NCBI RefSeq assembly: GCF_964204645.1
Contig: NC_134026.1
Coordinates: 27,050,650-27,114,649, forward strand
Length of the DNA: 64,000 nt
DNA from: Tubulanus polymorphus
Lineage: Eukaryota; Nemertea; Palaeonemertea; Tubulaniformes; Tubulanidae
Reading direction: 5' to 3'
The position numbers and the translations under genes were made by a program. The first letter of the stretch is position 1. Every line of letters starts with the position of its first letter. Below the pieces are notes generated by a model that was not told the DNA's origin, made no database searches, and was given only the letters and a program-made list of their open reading frames with translations. Positions 15,001 to 25,687 of the stretch are shown here, piece after piece.

Positions 15001-16970
15001 CCAGCTCCAAACCACTTGTTTTTGTTGACAATTTAGTTTCTATACTTTTTACTAGGCCACATTCTCATAGTTCCAAGTTTTTTCTTTCAAGCATTCTATG
15101 GTAGTACTATGAAAACAGAAAAAATATATATGTCGGATGAATTTTTAAGTAAAATGGAAAGCATCCAATCCAGTTTTTTGGGATCCTTATGTATCCATGT
15201 TATTGTGACAAATTCCAGCAATGAACGAATCAGGATTGCATCGCCATCTCCCTAGATAAATTCTGGTAGGCCGACACACCCCTAGGACGTCAGCAATTGG
15301 AATTGTTATTTTCACGGAGCATTAGCAAGTTTTTGAAGAAATAAACATCAAGATTTAGCTTTTACAGCAGTGATTGAAAGCATGCGTTTGTTAAGACATC
15401 TTCATTCCAATAAATGCTGGGATGTTGCGTACAGAATGGAGCCTAGGAACAGCTGCTACTGGGCAACTCCGGTAGATGAAGTAGAAGATGATGTTTTTAC
15501 ATGTTCAGTCTGTCATTCACTTGTAAAGTTGCTACACATCGAGAAACTCACAAACTATAGTAAGTTTCTGCGAGAACAAGCATAGGCAATTAGTCAGAAC
15601 TATTGACCACTGAAGTAGAGATATCAATACACGAGTTACTTAATCAGTTTTATCAGCGGAAACATGTTACTGAAAGTGAAAAATGTCAATCATACTTATT
15701 CCAAAAGTCAAAATTTACAATATTCCTATGAAAGAAAAATTGAATCGTTCGTTCTATACTGGTTGCAGATATTCAACGTACAAACACGTCAGGAAATAGC
15801 CAGTACGAAGCACTCAACTCAGTAGTAGTAACTTGTTGTTTATTTTCCAGCTACTAACTGGACTGCTTTGGTTACAAAATGGAGACTAAAATTGCATCTT
15901 ATTTCTAAACCTTCTGACTTGAGTGTAAACTTGACATGCAGCTCAGAAAGTACTGATAATAAAGCTATAGCTGCATCTCAAAATACCTCAGTTCGATCAG
16001 CATGAATTAAAATTGGATATTTTTCTAATTGATTTTGGAGACTTAAGTGAGAATTGTTTATATCATCAAACAGTGTCTTATTTGTCATAGCCTTTACAAA
16101 TAGATAATAATGTGTTAACAACTCGGGCGGGTCTTGTGAAATACAAATCTCAACATTTCAATTGTTTTTCCAGGAACTAATTCTATTAAAAAATACCCTT
16201 TATCTGGCGAGATATGGATTTAGCAATTAGCAAAAATTCAACAATAACCACTGGCCAAGTTAAACATAATAATCTGTCACATAGAAACACCTTACAGGCC
16301 ACAGGGTGTACACAATCACCCATAATTACTTCACACATATGGTGTCAAAACTACCTTCTTAATGACCAATTAACAATGTGAATTAATTGCAGTTACCTGG
16401 AGAGATATAGCAATAATGTGTATAGATAATTAGGCTTGATTATCACAAGGCATTAGCATGTCAATTTTATGCAAAAATTTATATTAATATATTGCTTTCA
16501 AAACGATTAAGAATTTTTCAGGAACAGCAGCAAGTGGACACTATTCATTGAAATATCTGTTGTCAGATATTGCTCTCAAGTTGATAAATGTTCCATCTAA
16601 AATAATCTGAATTAAGCAGTCTACTGTATTGCATATTTCTCAATATGAAAAAAAAGAAGCTTAGATGATGTTTAGATCGAGGAAAGGTCTGATTGTTAAA
16701 TGCTGATTTTTACTTCATAATTCTAAATTTAAGCCAAGACAAGTTAATCATTCACTTTCCCGCAGCTTTCAAACTTTTCTTGAATTGTAACAATTGAAAT
16801 AAAATCTCAACTAACCTAGTTGTCAACATAATTTAGGTATAAATATATGGTTAAAGTTACTCTAAATGACTACATCATGAAGTAGAGTGATGACAAACAA
16901 TAGCCGGCGGGCAGGTGAACCAAATAATAAGACACATTGTCCCGGGGGCAATAAAACCAAAACAACCTAC
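1..16970. other. gene-poor, AT-rich stretch
   Basis: I see no supportable multi-exon gene here on either strand. Open frames are short (under about 110 codons), lack recognisable domains and are not linked by in-phase splice sites. The stretch has scattered small palindromes, for example the 12-base arms around 2583-2611 (GACTCGACATCA and its complement), and a 13-base A run near 5814. It could be intergenic. It could also be long introns of the minus-strand gene whose possible first exon is at 16,971-17,022, or introns of a plus-strand gene ending near 3.5 kb. Confidence 0.6.
3397..3510 (+). CDS. possible terminal exon of a plus-strand gene
   Basis: A polypyrimidine tract and AG acceptor (TTTCCTTTTAG) precede an open frame of 37 codons that ends in TGA. 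It reads IKEEQNEIPQEDAKPDMVFF and then a serine-rich tail. The phrase PDMVFFIQTESS weakly recalls the DIFFxETS strand of alpha-1,4-galactosyltransferase-like (A4GALT family) proteins, but the frame stops soon after that point, where a real enzyme would continue. No upstream partner exon was found. It may be a fragment of a gene whose start lies left of the window, a pseudogene, or chance. Confidence 0.2.
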   Translation: MKEEQNEIPQEDAKPDMVFFIQTESSISSISTHSICF

Positions 16971-17022
16971 CTTGTAATAAACCACAAAGCAAAATCCACC
17001 AAACTATCATCGCTGCATTCAT
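16971..17022 (-). CDS. candidate first exon encoding a signal peptide
   Basis: An ATG opens a short hydrophobic frame, MNAAMIVWWILLCGLLQ, which runs straight into a strong donor (G|GTAGGT, phase 1). The composition (short polar start, then a W/I/L/C/G-rich core) is that of a secretory signal peptide. The remaining exons would lie at lower coordinates, in the apparently empty 17 kb to the left, and I could not identify any of them. The product is therefore unknown. The exon sits about 1 kb beyond the 3' end of TMEM199 on the same strand and could also be a chance frame. Confidence 0.3.
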
Positions 17023-18052
17023 GTTTCTTGTAATTATCAATTATAAAGTTTTTTCCAACATCGGTATCTCGTTCTTTCAGTCAACTATATCCCTGGGACA
17101 TTCAACTGTAACTTATCCAAAACTCGTCAATTTTCCCTCCGCGAAGGTGCGTCTGCATTGTGGAGCTGATCTCAGCCCAATAACCAGCCATGGATATCCA
17201 CACGAGAAAGTGTGAAATTAATAGGGAGACATCTAGAGACAAAACTGCGAACTACGACTGAATAGCACACACTCACAGTAAGTCAGCAATTGATGATTAA
17301 CTGAGTGGACAATGAATGAAAGGTGGATATACTGATTAATACAATTCCTATAGTCTCCTTTCATTTAAGACAATCAAACATAAAATTAATTTCACGCATA
17401 CAATGAAATGCTTTTTCAGTATTTATTTCATGAATAACAAAACAAAAACAAACATTTAATTCACGATTTGACAATATTTTCTCATCGATAAAATTGTTTT
17501 TGTATGGAAACGCGAAACAACTTAAAAATAGGTATCGCGTAAACTTAAAAAAATTTAGAACTAATTTATTAGTTGTAAAACCCATGTTTGAGGACGAGGT
17601 GTCAGTCTAAATGTATCAACGTCCTCAAATAAGGACTTTGTTCAGTATGCTTTGTGATAAAGATTATGATCTTACTATTGAATAAATAAATAAATGGCAC
17701 TATCCCATAGATTGTTATCCTATCATAAACAGTGATAATGCAACCAAAACTAATTTCAATAATTAGATAATTCACTTGTTTGCTCATGTCAGTCAATCAA
17801 CATTACAGCATTAGATTCATTATTTAGTCATATATATTTAGCTTACGCCGTTATGTCCCTTCCAGTCCTGACGCCACTGCAAAACAGTCTGGAATCATTA
17901 TCCACAAGAAGGTTTCCGATTTTCCATATTTGATGCATTTGCATCCGATGATTGCACAATTTTACTGCTATCTATTAATCCAGATGCACATTATAATCCA
18001 TGGAGATAGTCATCACAATAAGTGTATGTTTATATTAGAGTTTTATCCACTG
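17023..18052. other. intergenic, no gene seen
   Basis: This is the spacer between the TMEM199 stop codon and the candidate signal-peptide exon. It is AT-rich, with short open frames lacking domain features. An AG-preceded stretch near 17,850-17,882 (minus) was tested as a TMEM199 exon and discarded, because the true last exon at 18,053 carries the expected second membrane segment. Confidence 0.5.
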
Positions 18053-19901
18053 CTATAAGTTGTATTTAACTAGGAAATATAGATCCGCAAAAAATACGAC
18101 TGTTCCAAATACCATACCAACGCATAATTGCTAGACAAAAAGAAAACAGAGTATCAGAGTATATTTGATCAGAATAATAGTAGGCTACTCGTTCAGATTG
18201 TGAATACTTTATATATTATAGATCAGTGAATTTAGATTTTTAAGCCAGGGCCCAGTTTCACAAAAAAGTTTAACTCAAATTTTTGGTGTAATTGCCATTG
18301 GTTACTTCATGTTTTCAATGAGGACAACAATTCAAACTAAACCGTTTTAGGCTTAAACTTTTTCGTGAAACTCGGCCCAGGGGACACGCTATGCGTTTAT
18401 CATATACGAATTATATGAATTATGGCAAATTTTGTATCTTTAAGCAGCAAGTGCACTTTCCTGATATAGGTGACTGTTAGACGATTTTATCAGCTATGCT
18501 CTATGAGATTTTGGTTGCAACCAGCATTGACACTAAGGGGAGTTGACAATACACTAATCTGTTATTGACCAAATAGTGTGTCTCTGGCATAAGTGTTTTA
18601 TATCAATGTGTTGATGCGATTTAACTGGTTAAATGTGGTAAAATGTGTTAAATGATACGTTTATATGTGAACATTTTGTGCAAAATTATGTCATCAGATG
18701 TCCAGTGCGCCTAGCCCTTGATTAACAGTCTCCTCTCCACCTCATAGCCTCGCCACTCCAACAAAAACCACTCCAACAAAAACATTTAACAATTGATTAG
18801 GTGCTAAGGAAGTAAAATTTACTTACAATTGGCACATTTGGAAGAACCATTGAATATTCTGTTGCCTTGTAACCAAATGCAAATGCTCCACCGATTGTGA
18901 GAAGAAAGTTGAAAACAGCAATCAACTGAGAATTCATATTTTTTGCTGAAGAACAAAAAATACAACTTGATTATCAAATATTAGTCGAATCAAAATAGCA
19001 AGGTAAGTAATATATATAAAGGAATGAATATTACCATCTTGTCCAAAAGTGTTTTCTTTTTTCTCCAATATCTGAAATGGATAGAAAGTAAAATATCTCA
19101 TGAACTATTAAATGTTGCATTATTCCAGTATATCAGTTATTTGGTTCTTATTTGCACTCACATGATGGCTGACATTTTTTGTCATTTCTTTGTATTCTCT
19201 ATTTGCTTGTTCAGCTTTAAGTCTTTGAATGCGGGCCTCCAATTCAGGATTCTGTGTTTAAAAAACAACATATCAGAAAAACCACAGGGACTAGACACAA
19301 AAGGATTTTGACCCACGTATCCTAGGTACTATAAAAAGTCATTTTATTTACTAGGATACTGGGGTCAAAATCCTTTTGTGTCAAGTCCCTGTGAGAAAAA
19401 CAGAAAAATAAATTTCACTTCTGAAATTTTTTAATCGATATTGATCATTATTCATTCTTTCATTTGAATTCGGGCAGACACTCTGCTTTGACCTACCCGC
19501 GGTGGAAGTTCAAATTTCGGAATTTTTATTTCACAGCCTTCGAGCAATTCATGTAAATAAGGAACTTGTTTATTTTCATCTGCAAGTAAAGATATTAGGT
19601 ATGGGGAAATATGGTACGATGATCAGACCTATGTATAACAATCACAATTTCATTGAATTTGATTGAAAGCATCTACTCTGGCTCGCCTCTGCTCTGCTGC
19701 ATTCGCACCTTGTTTGTGAATACGTTTAATTTCATCTCGAATTTCCACGACTGAATCAAATGATATAGTTTTTTGGTTGGGGTCGGTATAAAGCTTCATT
19801 TTGGCTTTAAATTCTTCGGAGGTACATGATGAATCTATCAAATCTTCAATGATTTTCACGATATTTTTCGATATATAAACCTCTTTCATAGGCGCAGCCA
19901 T
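18053..19901 (-). CDS. TMEM199: TMEM199 / Vma12-type V-ATPase assembly factor
   Basis: Six exons: 19709-19901, 19497-19579, 19162-19251, 19035-19071, 18827-18945 and 18053-18130. All junctions are in phase and give 199 residues (human protein 208). Recognition rests on the order YLHELLEG, then PPRNPELEARI, then REYKEMTKNV, followed by two membrane segments: NFLLTIGGAFAFGYKATEY, and a last-exon segment ending FFADLYFLVKY. The family acts in the ER membrane in assembly of the V0 sector of the vacuolar H+-ATPase, as the counterpart of yeast Vma12. The start was taken at MAAPMKEVY, where GAAGATGG gives good context; an in-frame ATG 12 codons upstream is possible. Introns 2 and 5 contain or flank palindromic repeats. 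The gene is divergent from SFSWAP. Confidence 0.92.
18248..18378. repeat. MITE-like element with GGGCC-AGTTTCAC termini
   Basis: Terminal inverted repeats of about 25 bases bound a 131-bp element. The left end begins GGGCCCAGTTTCACAAAAAA and the right end is TTTTTCGTGAAACTCGGCCC. It lies just 3' of the TMEM199 second membrane exon, in intron 5. A longer relative with similar ends (GGGCCAGTTTCACC ... GTGAAACTGGGACC) is found at 51590-52065. It is presumably a non-autonomous DNA transposon; no flanking target duplication was obvious. Confidence 0.6.
19283..19393. repeat. long near-perfect inverted repeat (hairpin)
   Basis: Two arms of about 43 bases each, starting CACAGGGACTAGACACAAAA and ending in the complement, face each other around a 25-base AT-rich loop. 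The repeat lies in TMEM199 intron 2, so transcripts of that gene would carry a stable foldback. It is probably a MITE or hairpin-type insertion; no coding capacity. Confidence 0.7.
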
Positions 19902-20132
19902 CTTCCAAATGGAACGGATGGCTCCGAGTATAACCAAAGTAGGATATCCAAATGGCTCCAGCAGCCCTTTTTTATATCAGATCAGATGTTATATCTTTAT
20001 TGAAATGTGTCTGTTCCATATCCAATATAGGTATTCCATAGGATAATTTATATTTTACATAAGGATCAATGAATGTCCTAGCTTCCGTTACAGGTCATTT
20101 CCCGGAGCCACCCCTAACAAGCTACTCTAAAA
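19902..20132. promoter_or_regulatory. shared promoter region of TMEM199 and SFSWAP
   Basis: Only 231 bases separate the two divergent start codons, so both 5' UTRs and core promoters must fit here. No TATA box in a convincing position was seen. A bidirectional promoter is inferred from the spacing. Confidence 0.5.
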
Positions 20133-23100
20133 ATGGCGTCCAAAAAGAAGAAGGTACGGAACCCTCACAACCTTCCCGAATTGCGGCGAAATGAGGAGGA
20201 TGATCAGCTTTTAGTGTTTGGATACGCGTGTAAATTATTTCGTGACGATGCCAGGGCAGAAGAAGTCAACTCGGCGAAGACGTTGATACCGTGGATGGGC
20301 GACACACGAGTAATGATTGACAGGTCTGTGAAACCTGCCAGTCCATCTTCACACATCTCGATTTCCGAGTTTTATAAATCAAAGGTTTTAACTTGTGAAA
20401 TGCTTTGCTCTTTTCCTTTAAATATATAAAAGTTCTAGATTAACAGGTAGAGAGGCAGTTGGAATGTGTCTCACTGTCTTCATCGATCGACAGATCAAAT
20501 CATTACAAACTATCAAAAATCTCGAGACGAGCTGTTTTCGCTACTGACACTGAGTGTCTGGATCTAAAACTGTATTATATGTCGGGTTTGTATTTAAGAA
20601 ATGCCATTCTATTGACATTTCTACCATGCCCACAATCGGTCTCGGTGTAACAAGCTGAGAAAGAAGAAATATTTTAATTTTAGTGGAGTATCTCGTTATT
20701 TTGGGGTTGTTTTGTTGTATTTTTGTAAAGGAATTTCCAGAAGCCTCATCTGTTTGACATGATATTTCCTCTACAAGCTTCTTGTCAAAAATGAGGTGGT
20801 TGGACTAACAACTGTATTGACTGAATGACAATGGTTTGTTTTTTAGAGTCTTTTCGTCCTATTGGTGTAAACTAGCCTACGATACCTCTAGCAGAAGAGT
20901 GGAATTTTTACTTGGTGAATCTTTGTTTTCGCAGGTACGATGGCCGCGGACACCTGTACGATCTTACTCCGTTCGATTCTGATAAGGTCAATAAAGATAG
21001 TTCTTATCAACTGTCTGAGGAAGAGAAACGAATTGAAGCGCTTTGCGACGAGGAACGTTACCTAGAGCTTCATACTGATCTCATGGAAAAAGCGGCTTAT
21101 GAAGGTATATATTAAAGTGCTGTAGTCATTTCATAAGAAGTTGAAATAAAAATACGATGTGAAATTTTAACTGGATCGTGAATTCATAACTGATTGCTAA
21201 TTTCATCCTAGTTTTAGTCTCTGATTTAAGTCTTATTTGATTAATATTTTTCAGAGGAAGAACTAAAACGTCTTAATGAAGCTCTGATGGAGGACAACAG
21301 CTACGGGGCTGTGGCATTCAACTATGAGGATACTGAGCTGAACAAAGAACAGAATGAGGAAGAAGAGAAAGAAAGCACTGAAAGCGATTCTGATGAAGAA
21401 AATGAACCGTTTGTTTGTCCACCTACTCTGAAAAATCTACTACCTGAAGACATGTATCAGGTGAGTATCTGACCGTGTAAAATAACTCAATATAATTACA
21501 GCTGTATGAGCCTAATTATAAAATACTGACATTTCCTATTAATTTTCCAGCCTCCTTCGATGAAGATACACGCTATCATTGAAAAGACAGCATCGTTCAT
21601 TGGCACGCATGGACCACAGATGGAGATCATCATAAAGATGAAACAGACAAATAATCCGCTATTTCAATTTTTGGTTTTCGGAAATGCGTTGAATCCTTAC
21701 TATAAATTCCTGGTTTCTCTCATCAAAAAGAAAATGTATGTTCCTATACCAAAAGAAGGCAAGCGAAAGCGAAAAATAAGTTCAGGTAGGTCTGTTTCAA
21801 TGACAGATAATACAATCCGTATATTACAAACAATGTTTTACTTATTCTGAGATATAAATGAATAAGACTGAGTTTTCTCAAAACTCTTTTTCAGCGTCTC
21901 AAGATAGTGAAAGTGGTGATGAAAATGAAGGAAGCTATTTACATCCGAGTTTGTTGGGAAGCAGAACGAAAACTGCAGCACATAATCTCAATGTCCAGGT
22001 TGGTTATGATCTAAGAATAATGTTATCTGTGCTTGAAAATATCGTTTTCGAGAATTTTAAGAAAGAAAATTTATTTCAGAAATACACATTATCATCTGAA
22101 CAAGTAAAAGATACACGATTTGCTAAATTACTCAGTAGAATGAATGAAAATGCTGGACGTGAATCCCCCGGGTAAATTCTCTGAAAAAGCCTCATATGTA
22201 CAACAACTGCGATGTATCATCATTTATACAGTGATTTTGTGTTATTTCTACAGGATCTCGAACAACAATTCAGACAGTAATTCCGGGTATATGACGCCAC
22301 CTATAGTATCATCATCGTCGTCTTATATTGAAAGTACGTCTAGTTATGGACAGCCTCCCCCACCAGGAACTGAAACAACCGTACTTCCTCTAGAACAATG
22401 CCAAGAATACGGGTAAAGTTTGAATGACATTTATTGCGACTTATTAAAATTCTAAGGATTATTGAACTTATTGATTGATACCATTTTGTATTGTAGAGAT
22501 ATAGAAGCATCACTGCCGCCTATAATTCCTCCTACCGATATGATTCCACCACCTCCTGACATGCAGCCTATAATAGACAAAATGGCCGACTATGTTATTC
22601 GAAATGGCATTGAATTCGAAGAGTCGATGCGTCGAAAGAACGACGTCCGTTTTGAGTTTCTCATACCCGGCCATTTCCATCACAGTTATTACTCGTTTAA
22701 AAAACAGATGAAAGAACACGAAGCTCTCAGAGAACGTCTGATTAAAGAGCGCGAGGAAGCTTTACGTAAAGAGATCGCGGAGCGGAAGGAAAGGGATCGT
22801 CTAGCTTTGGTCAAGAGACAAAGAGAAGATGAAATCAGAAGAGTGAAGCAATTAGCGGCGGTAGAAGATGCCGAAAGAGAAGCTCTGATAGCTGCTGGAA
22901 AAGGTAACATCTCTTATTAAGCAGTTGTATTTTAGTTTTGCTTTTCATGATGTGTATATTGTTTGCCCGTTTTGTTACTTCAGCAAGCGTCTCATTTTCC
23001 ATCAAACCCAAAGATACCGAATCTGTTCCTTTGGAGAAGAAACCAGTATTTACCTATGAAACCAGTGATGAAGAAGGTAAATTATCAATTCGCTGTAATA

Positions 23101-25011
23101 TAATATCGTGTGGTATCAATGATATAAACTGCGAAAAAAATGTGAATTTTTAAGGTGAAGGTATTGACAAGCATTTGCCAGAAATGTCGATAACTGAGGA
23201 AATGAAAGTTGAGCCTGTTATTTTACAACAACCCGAATACATTATGTCTGAAACTAGTCAAGATACAGATGCATCGCAAGAAATTCTTGAGAAAAGATAT
23301 GGTAAGTTCTAAGTCCCCTGTCTTTTCTGCATTTCATAGCAAATTCCTCAATTTTGAAATGTAAAGAAATGCATGATTTCTCATAAATCTTAGCTGAAGA
23401 AAAACTGAAGGATAAACTAGCGCTAGCTGCCAGGGAAAAACTAGTTCAGGCGACTAAAGAGAAACAACTTCAAGTGGAAAGAAAACGTAAGGCTGCTCTG
23501 TTCATAAACATGTTGAAGACATCAAACAGTAAAAACGAAAAACCCACAGAAGAAAAATCTGAAGTGGCGGTACCAGATATTTCAAAGGTGGTCGAGAACG
23601 TTGTCAGTTCACTAATCGGTGCATCAAATGAGAATCCCTCATCGAGTCCAATATATACAGAACCGACGACACTGGTTCCACACAATTCACAACTTACACG
23701 GCGATTCAGCGTACCTGAAAATAGATCTTTAACCGGTTATCATCGCAGTCGAACGTCGCGTTCGCCTGAACGCAGTAGAAATTCACGTTCACCAAGAAAA
23801 CGACGTTCAAGAACACCGCCTTCTTCGTATCACGTCTCTTCGTACAGGTAAACTATATACGCTGTCACTATTACAGGGATGAGATGCATGTGAAAAATGT
23901 GAAATCTTTTGTGTGAAAAATGTGAACATTTTCGAAAATATTTGAATTTTTTTTTTGAATATTCTTCGTCAGAAAATATATATTATGTAGTTTTCTTTAT
24001 AGGCTGTATATGTCCTTTTATCTCTGGGCTCTGTTAAGACACTAGCTAGTACATGTACCGGTACATGTTCATAGTCTAGTCTGATTTGTTTACCCTAATT
24101 ACAGGTCATAATTGTAACATTGTCTTTAACATGTTGAACTATGTATAACCTCCTCAAAAATGAAGAAATTTCATTAGTTACATGTTCCTTTTGAAAAGTT
24201 TTCTGTGGAAAATCTGGTATCCTTGGTATCAAGAAATGTGCAAAAAAAGAGGAAAATTGTGAAAAATTTTTCAGAATCTTGTATCTCATCCCTGCTATTT
24301 AATAATACGTTATGTTGCACATATTTTGATTATTGTATTTTTAGATCAAGGTCAAGATCGAAATCTCCACGGGTTTGGCGAAGATCGAAATCTAAAGAGA
24401 AAGGTCGTCTGCCAGCCAGCTACGAATCTCAACGCGGTAAGAGCTCTGCATACGAACGAAAACAAAGATCACGTTCGAGATCAAGAACGCGTAGCCATCA
24501 CTCGAAATCGAAACACAAAACTAAATCACCGTCAAAACGTCATCGATCGAGGTCCAGATCGAGGTCCCGTAAGAGTAAACGGTCGAAATCTCCAACGAGA
24601 AGTAGAAATGGTAGCAGTAAATCTAATAAAAGCGAGAAGTATCGAAAAAATAAATCGACCAATGAGGATACAAGGAATAACATAACCGAAGCTGATTCGG
24701 AGTAAGTTTATCAACAAAGTTTTACCATATTGAAAAACTTACTTCTCAATTAATGTTTCATCTTATTTTATAGTTCTCCCCTACCTAATTTATCTGATGT
24801 AGAAGAACAAAATGATATGGATACTGGTGCAGAGAATAAATTATCTAAAGTAAGTAGGATCGGAATGCTCTGAAACATGATCGTGTCGCATTCATAAGTA
24901 TTATAAGTGTAATTTGTTTTGCAGGAGGAAATCATGAATAAAATGAAAGTATTTCGTGAAAAGGTGCTAAAAGAGGAAGATGATACAAATCATGAAAAGG
25001 ATGGTAGCTGA
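20133..25011 (+). CDS. SFSWAP: SFSWAP, suppressor-of-white-apricot splicing regulator
   Basis: Fourteen exons: 20133-20323, 20935-21104, 21255-21460, 21551-21785, 21895-21998, 22080-22171, 22254-22412, 22497-22903, 22984-23076, 23155-23301, 23394-23847, 24345-24701, 24774-24849 and 24925-25011. All phases agree and give 925 residues (human 951). The N-terminal DRY_EERY domain is clear ([45 protein letters not shown]). Two SURP modules follow: [20 protein letters not shown] with LNPYYKF, then [20 protein letters not shown] with FHHSYYSFK. Charged helical segments lead to an Arg/Ser-rich tail in exons 11-12. The family is a nuclear SR-like alternative-splicing regulator. A polyA signal AATAAA lies near 25064. 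Confidence 0.95.
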
Positions 25012-25687
25012 TACGCTAACTCTTTGTCTCATTTCATCTGTATATAAGCGATTTCCATGTAATAATAAAATGATTTAATATTAAATACTTTATTTTGACT
25101 ATAGTTTTATGAAGATATGCAGGTATCAATCTACTGTCTGGATCTACCCACTGACATAATGGTCAGGCTGTTCCTCCATTCCATAGTTCGTAGCCTTTTT
25201 TGGGGCAGAGAAACCCGAGGAAGGGCAGTTCTATTGGAAATAATTTGATGTATGGCTCTGATGGACAGAAAAACTTATTTTTCCTGTAAGAATATATCAC
25301 TGAATAAACTGGTACTGCTAGAGACCGAGTCTACTGTAGTACAGCAGATTCTAGTTACAAGACCAATAAATTCCGGTTAGGATAATATGGAATATGGAGC
25401 TGGGATAGGTTGTCATCATGATAAATCTAGGCAAGAAAATTTGCATTGGTCTGGGGCTAATGATAATCTGTGGCAATCGACTCAGGGGTAAACAGTCTAC
25501 TCTAGTCTTGATCAGAGACATTGCTCATTTTGCTTTGAAGCAGCATTTCTTGTGGAATAATCCAGAAAATCACCAGTGCAAGAGAAAGGAACAAATGGAA
25601 AAATTAGTTTCTTCTAAAAGAAAGTGTAAATTTAATTGAAAAAAATATATACAAACAATATGTAAGATAAACGGATAGTGAAGCATT
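25012..25687. other. convergent 3' spacer
   Basis: This is the space between the stop codons of SFSWAP and the SPAG5-like gene. It holds the SFSWAP AATAAA (near 25064) and, read on the minus strand, a possible AATAAA near 25077-25082 for the opposing gene. One 73-codon plus frame at 25418-25639 has no recognisable features and is not called. Confidence 0.5.

Noticed and set aside
15370-15585. Plus frame with a good acceptor and Cys-rich reading (NKCWDVAYRMEPRNSCYW, FTCSVCHSL)
   Set aside because: No neighbouring in-phase exon and no recognisable family; chance cannot be excluded.
17842-17882. AG-bounded minus stretch first considered as the last exon of TMEM199
   Set aside because: The exon at 18053-18130 supplies the expected second membrane helix and stop in the right phase.
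22510-22910. Minus-strand frames overlapping SFSWAP exon 8
   Set aside because: They are shadows of the real plus-strand coding sequence.
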